9,319 nt of DNA from JAAFIP01 sp031428975 (GTDB lineage: Bacteria > Pseudomonadota > Gammaproteobacteria > Burkholderiales > Burkholderiaceae_C): assembly GCA_031428975.1 (NCBI GenBank), contig JANOYR010000014.1, positions 1 to 9,319 on the forward strand, written 5' to 3'. A program made the position numbers and the translations under genes. The notes beneath the pieces are model-generated. The model did not search any database, was not told where the DNA came from, and worked only from the letters and a program-made list of their open reading frames with translations. Below are positions 5,894 to 9,319 of the stretch, piece after piece (position 1 is the stretch's first letter; each line of letters starts with the position of its first letter).

Positions 5894-8035
5894 CTACACC
5901 TGATACCCCACAATATCCTTAAGCGCCGGATACCCGCTCACCGCATAAGAGGCCAGCCGCCCGCCCATGACCGTGCCTTCTACGCTGCCTACATTCAGGC
6001 CGGTATAAATCCAGTCGCCTGCGATCACGAGGTTGCTAAATCCGGTGTCCCACGCTTTGATGCGGGCGGCGGTGCTGCCGGGCGGGCTGGTGACGTAGCG
6101 CTCGGTGGGGTCGATGTTGGCGCGCCAAAACTGCTGGCCAAAGCGCTGTGCGCCCACGCCTGCATTGGCCTCGTCGTAGCCTTGCAGCAGGCTAAAGTCC
6201 AGGCCCATCGGGTCGCCCGGCGGGCTAACGGCATTGGTGGTGGCTTGGGGCAGCAGCGGGCCCATGGCAGTTTGCAGGTATTGGATGCACTGCGCTTTAA
6301 CGCGGGCGCGGGCGCGGCGCGGGTAGTCGGTGTCGGTAAAGGGCGGCGGCGTTTCGTAATCGTCCATTGCGCCCGAGAGATACCACAGGCTCTGCGGCAT
6401 GCTGGCCTTTGGCCAGTTTTCCCACTTGAGCAGGTGGGTAAAGTCCACGCTGCCGTCCAGCGGATTCAAATAGGTGGCGCCAATCACGCAGTCGTTGGGG
6501 TTGCGCATGGGCACATCCCAGCCCAGCGCGGCGCTGCTGCGCTTAAACCACAGCTGCATGGTTTGCGTTTGTACGGTGGTCACCTTGTCGGTCATGGTTT
6601 GCCAGCGCGGGTTGGCCGCTTGCAGCTCTTGGCACAAATAGGGCACTGCGCCTATCGATATAGCAAACACCAGTTTGTCAAAATCAACGCCCGCCACCAA
6701 TTGGCGCTGCGCCACGGGCTGCCAGCCGTTCCAGTAGCTTTCCATGTCGATATTTTGCGCAGCAAGCACATCGCCTTGCACCAGCTGGTCATACAGCGGT
6801 TGACCAGGCCAAGACGGCAGACCTTGGCAGTCGATCAAGGGCTGGTACCCGTTGGCTGGGTTTTTGAGTGTGGCCTGAACACCAATGTTGACCGCAGCCA
6901 CCGATTTTTTGTCAGGGCTGAGCGACAACGATTCCACTTTTTGAAAAAACTCAAATTTCACGCCGCGCTTTTTCAACACTTCATATAACGGTGCAATCAC
7001 GGTTTCGCCCGTGCCCGCTTCAAATATCCACGCAAAAGCGCCTAGGAATGCAAAGCTGCGCAGCGTCCAGTGCAGGTAGCAGCCTGCGCCCATGAGCGCC
7101 GTACGGGTGGTGTCGCCTTGGGGGTATTGGTAGCTCAAATTGACGGTGTTGAGCGCCATGGGCGAGCTGATAGCAGCGCTGGACGCGCCGTGGCGGGCCA
7201 GCCAGTCGCTGAAGTTTTCGGCATCCAGCGGGTCAAAGCCTAGGGTGGCTACTTTGTCTTTGATCGTGCCGCGCAGCATGGCCACCATGAGCTCAGCCAC
7301 GACCAACAGGCGGCGCAGATCGGTGTTCTGGCTGGCAAATTTAGCGAGCATGCCCTGTACCCAGTCCCATAACTTTTCTAGGTGGGCCAGCAGGTCTTGT
7401 GCATCGTGTTCTAGGCCAGTCTCAGCGGCCAGCGCTGCAGCTTCTAGCTTTTGCACCAGCCCGCTTGTATGGGTTTTGCCTTCGAGCCAATGCACGGCTT
7501 CTACCAAGCCGTGCAGCAAACCGCTGGGCTGGGCGTGGTCTGCCTCGTGTTGGTCGAAAACGCTTTGCAAAAAGCGTGCAGCAGCAGCGATCCAGCCTTC
7601 AATGCGCATGAGTTTGTCAAAGTCTGCGGGGTTGGCCGGGTCTAGGCTGTTGGTGGGCGATGTAAAGGGCCAACGCTGCAGGTGGCCACCCTGGGCGGCG
7701 CTGGCGTATTCCCACATCAGCACAAAGCTTTCGGGTTTGAAGGCTTCATGAAAAGTGGCCAGCGGCGCACCAGCGGGGCGGCCCAGCGCTTCGTAGCAGC
7801 GGGCCATCAGGGGCAGGGCGTTGTAATAGCTGCCTAAAAAGCCGTGGATGCCGTGCTCTTCAATGCGGCCATTCGGGCCGCGTGCCGTGGCGCATTTGCC
7901 GCCTAAGCGCCAGCCCATTTGGTACAAAGTGATGTCGTATTGGCTTTGCCAATCGGGCTGGCTGGTCAGCTCAAAGGCGGTAGAAAGGGCGGCAATGCCG
8001 CCGCCCAGAATGGCGATTTTTTGGGGGGTTGTCAT
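5894..8035 (-). CDS. FAD-dependent oxidoreductase, phytoene-desaturase/amine-oxidase superfamily
   Basis: A large flavoprotein of 713 residues; the substrate is not known. The N-terminal dinucleotide-binding loop is ILGGGIAALSTAFEL (9-23), followed by the FAD-contacting GWRLGGKCATARGPNGRIEE (41-60) and HGIHGFLGSYYNA (61-73). The acidic residue usual at the end of the second strand is Gln39 here, as I recall for one subfamily with 'GWRLGGK'. Residues about 130-330 form a helix-rich substrate region; AGTGETVIAPLYEVLKKRGV (340-359) matches the conserved middle of desaturase-like enzymes, and the C-terminal FAD loop is AGDWIYTGLNVGSVEGTVMGG (672-692). There is no signal peptide or clear membrane span. 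The frame is open to 8065, but the Met at 8035 is chosen because its ATG overlaps the dehydrogenase stop (ATGA) and GGAG lies upstream. Related proteins act on carotenoids, hydroxysqualene and other isoprenoids. Confidence 0.82.
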   Translation of the reverse strand: MTTPQKIAILGGGIAALSTAFELTSQPDWQSQYDITLYQMGWRLGGKCATARGPNGRIEEHGIHGFLGSYYNALPLMARCYEALGRPAGAPLATFHEAFKPESFVLMWEYASAAQGGHLQRWPFTSPTNSLDPANPADFDKLMRIEGWIAAAARFLQSVFDQHEADHAQPSGLLHGLVEAVHWLEGKTHTSGLVQKLEAAALAAETGLEHDAQDLLAHLEKLWDWVQGMLAKFASQNTDLRRLLVVAELMVAMLRGTIKDKVATLGFDPLDAENFSDWLARHGASSAAISSPMALNTVNLSYQYPQGDTTRTALMGAGCYLHWTLRSFAFLGAFAWIFEAGTGETVIAPLYEVLKKRGVKFEFFQKVESLSLSPDKKSVAAVNIGVQATLKNPANGYQPLIDCQGLPSWPGQPLYDQLVQGDVLAAQNIDMESYWNGWQPVAQRQLVAGVDFDKLVFAISIGAVPYLCQELQAANPRWQTMTDKVTTVQTQTMQLWFKRSSAALGWDVPMRNPNDCVIGATYLNPLDGSVDFTHLLKWENWPKASMPQSLWYLSGAMDDYETPPPFTDTDYPRRARARVKAQCIQYLQTAMGPLLPQATTNAVSPPGDPMGLDFSLLQGYDEANAGVGAQRFGQQFWRANIDPTERYVTSPPGSTAARIKAWDTGFSNLVIAGDWIYTGLNVGSVEGTVMGGRLASYAVSGYPALKDIVGYQV

Positions 8036-8805
8036 ACGCAGCGTGCTCCATCTACCTCTAAACACACACCGCTGATAAAGGCCGCTTCGTCGCTGGCCAA
8101 ATACAGGGCAGCGTTGGCCACATCTAAAGCAGTGGAAAAGCGCCCCAGCGGAATGCTGGCGCGGAACTTGGCTTTGCGCTCTTCGGTGAGCTCGCCGCCC
8201 GCAAAATCTTGGCTCAGACCCGTTTCAGGGTTGAACACGGGGTTAATGCAGTTCACGCGGATGTTGTCGGGCCCCAGCTCAGCGGCTAGGGATTTTGACG
8301 TGGTGATGACCGCGCCCTTAGAGCCGTTGTACCACGTAAGCCCCGGGCGCGGGCGCAGGCCTGCGGTGCTGGCAATGTTGATGAAGCTGCCGCCACCGCC
8401 CTTGCGAAACTCGGGCACGGCATGGATGGTGGCCAGATAGATGCTTTTCACATTCACCGCATAGCATTTGTCAAAATCGTCCTCGCTCACCTCCAGCGCG
8501 GGGCGGTTGCGGTGCGTCCACCCAGCGTTGTTGACCATGACATCTAGTTTGCCGTGGCGGCTAATGGCGGCAGCAACCAGCGCTTGCACATCGCTTGATT
8601 TCGTCACGTCTGCTGCAAAAAACGAAGCAATTCCACCAGCAGCAGTAATCTCAGCAGCCACTTTTTGTCCCATGGCGGTGTTGATGTCGTTGACCAGTAC
8701 TGATGCCCCTTCAGCTGCTAAGCGTTTGGCAATCCCCTCGCCAATGCCGCCGCCTGCGCCGGTCACAATGATGGATTTGGCTTGAACGCGGTGGGATGTT
8801 GTCAT
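8032..8805 (-). CDS. Short-chain dehydrogenase/reductase, FabG-like
   Basis: A 257-residue classical SDR with a complete active site. Cofactor binding is TGAGGGIG (15-22). Asp40 at the end of the second strand favours NAD(H) over NADP(H), and Asp66 contacts the adenine. NNAG is at 92-95, and the catalytic tetrad is Asn118, Ser146, Tyr159 and Lys163, the last two in YNGSK. The C-terminus ISGVCLEVDGARCV (244-257) is the standard G-x-x-x-x-V-D-G ending. It should oxidise a secondary alcohol or reduce a ketone; the substrate is not evident. AGGAG (8816-8812) lies six bases before the ATG, a strong ribosome-binding site. The stop overlaps the start of the FAD oxidoreductase by ATGA, so the two are translated together and probably act on the same molecule. 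I see no confident promoter in 8806-8912. Confidence 0.92.
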   Translation of the reverse strand: MTTSHRVQAKSIIVTGAGGGIGEGIAKRLAAEGASVLVNDINTAMGQKVAAEITAAGGIASFFAADVTKSSDVQALVAAAISRHGKLDVMVNNAGWTHRNRPALEVSEDDFDKCYAVNVKSIYLATIHAVPEFRKGGGGSFINIASTAGLRPRPGLTWYNGSKGAVITTSKSLAAELGPDNIRVNCINPVFNPETGLSQDFAGGELTEERKAKFRASIPLGRFSTALDVANAALYLASDEAAFISGVCLEVDGARCV

Positions 8806-8912
8806 GGAGGTCTCCTAAATAAGTGGTGTTTAGTTTAGCGCAGCGCTAGCTTGGGCTTGGTCGGATACGTGTCAGCCATAGGTGGGGCCGATATGTGTGC
8901 TTTTCGCTTAAT

Positions 8913-9016
8913 CCGATCGCCCTGAGCTTGTCGAGGACTCTTGTCCTGCTTGGTCACTATTTCCCCGATCGCCCTGAGCTTGTCGAAGGGTTCTTGCCTT
9001 GCTTGGTCACTGCTGC
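8913..9016. repeat. Two tandem copies of a 52-base unit carrying CCCTGAGCTTGTCGA
   Basis: A unit beginning CCGATCGCCCTGAGCTTGTC starts at 8913 and again at 8965. Both copies continue with a similar CTTG...GCTTGGTCACT tail. The second copy has the full motif CCCTGAGCTTGTCGAAGGG (8972-8990); the first has diverged after GTCGA. A third copy lies inverted at 9251-9269. This motif is a dispersed repeat in many Burkholderiales genomes, and its six-frame translations (for example PSTSSGR or FDKLR) are often mistaken for protein. Confidence 0.75.
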
Positions 9017-9300
9017 GGCCAAGCGAGCGCTGTGCCAATGCGCAAACGGATCGCTGGCCCCTTCGGGGAAGACAAGTTTTTTTGAACAAATGGGGGGAAG
9101 CGGCCTAACTCGGGCTAAAGCCCTCAGACAGAGCCCGCTTCTTATCCCCCATTTGCTCAAAAAAACAAGCTACCCCGTAGGGGCCAGCGATCCGTTTGCG
9201 CGTTGGCACAGCGCTCACTTGGCCGCAGCAGTGACCAAGCCACGCAAGAACCCTTCGACAAGCTCAGGGCGAACGGAGAAATAGTCACCGAGCCGGGCAA
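8941..9300. repeat. Long imperfect inverted repeat, about 165-base arms around a 27-base loop
   Basis: The stretch 8941-9105 is nearly the reverse complement of 9133-9300. By eye, the innermost 60 aligned bases (9001-9060 against 9240-9181) differ at only two places, and the outer 60 (8941-9000 against 9300-9241) at eight. A seven-T run (9077-9083) faces a seven-A run (9159-9165). The loop 9106-9132 holds its own small hairpin, GGGC-TAAA-GCCC (9112-9123). This fills most of the 514-base stretch upstream of the dehydrogenase, and I see no gene in it. Transcribed RNA would fold into one very long hairpin. It could be a non-autonomous mobile element (MITE-like), a pair of head-to-head dispersed repeats, or a transcription barrier. 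The right end may continue beyond the window. Confidence 0.85.
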
Positions 9301-9319
9301 GCTACCCCTTCAAGAAACT

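Noticed and set aside
5759..6988. A 409-codon plus-strand open frame antisense to the FAD oxidoreductase.
   Set aside because: It lies wholly opposite recognised genes, is rich in Ala, His and Gly with no family motif, and arises from GC-biased third codon positions of the real gene.
8036..8065. A ten-codon N-terminal extension of the FAD oxidoreductase.
   Set aside because: The start at 8035 makes the common ATGA overlap with the dehydrogenase stop, and the FAD-binding strand begins right after it.
8895..9284. A 129-codon plus-strand frame and two minus-strand frames through the long inverted repeat.
   Set aside because: Their sequences are translations of the repeat (PSTSSGR, FDKLR and similar), mirrored between the arms, as expected from non-coding repeat DNA.
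8913..9300. A CRISPR array, because of repeated units of 52 bases.
   Set aside because: There are only two direct copies with imperfect identity and a third inverted copy, with no regular unique spacers and no cas genes.

Overview
The window most resembles a betaproteobacterium of the order Burkholderiales, probably family Comamonadaceae. This is judged from the wording of the MoaA, MobA and MoeA proteins, the moderately high GC of the genes, and the intergenic motif CCCTGAGCTTGTCGAAGGG, which is common in that group. No database search was possible, so the placement is an inference.

Layout. The left edge (1 to about 130) holds the first codons and probable promoter of an IS1595-family transposase that reads leftward out of the window. 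An AT-rich stretch separates it from a plus-strand gene for an exported PstS-type phosphate-binding protein (337-1353), which has no pstCAB genes in view. Everything to the right is on the minus strand. In transcription order from the right edge it runs: a 360-bp near-perfect inverted repeat (8941-9300) with a tandem 52-bp unit; a short-chain dehydrogenase and a large FAD oxidoreductase of the phytoene-desaturase/amine-oxidase superfamily that overlap by ATGA; a VapBC-type toxin-antitoxin pair, also overlapping by ATGA, with a promoter buried in a 10-bp inverted repeat; and a molybdenum-cofactor cluster moaA - mobA - GNAT acetyltransferase - moeA.

How the genes work together. MoaA starts molybdopterin synthesis from GTP. 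MobA adds GMP to the finished cofactor. MoeA inserts molybdate. Five-base gaps join moaA, mobA and the acetyltransferase, so these three look cotranscribed; moeA follows after 91 bases that contain an AT-rich inverted repeat. The dehydrogenase and FAD enzyme probably act on one lipid-like or isoprenoid-like substrate, but the sequence does not say which. The vapBC pair looks like a self-contained cassette between the redox pair and the cofactor operon.

I do not see a convincing wholly new system. The strongest candidates for a closer look are the long inverted repeat, the coupled dehydrogenase/FAD pair, and the acetyltransferase embedded in the cofactor operon.
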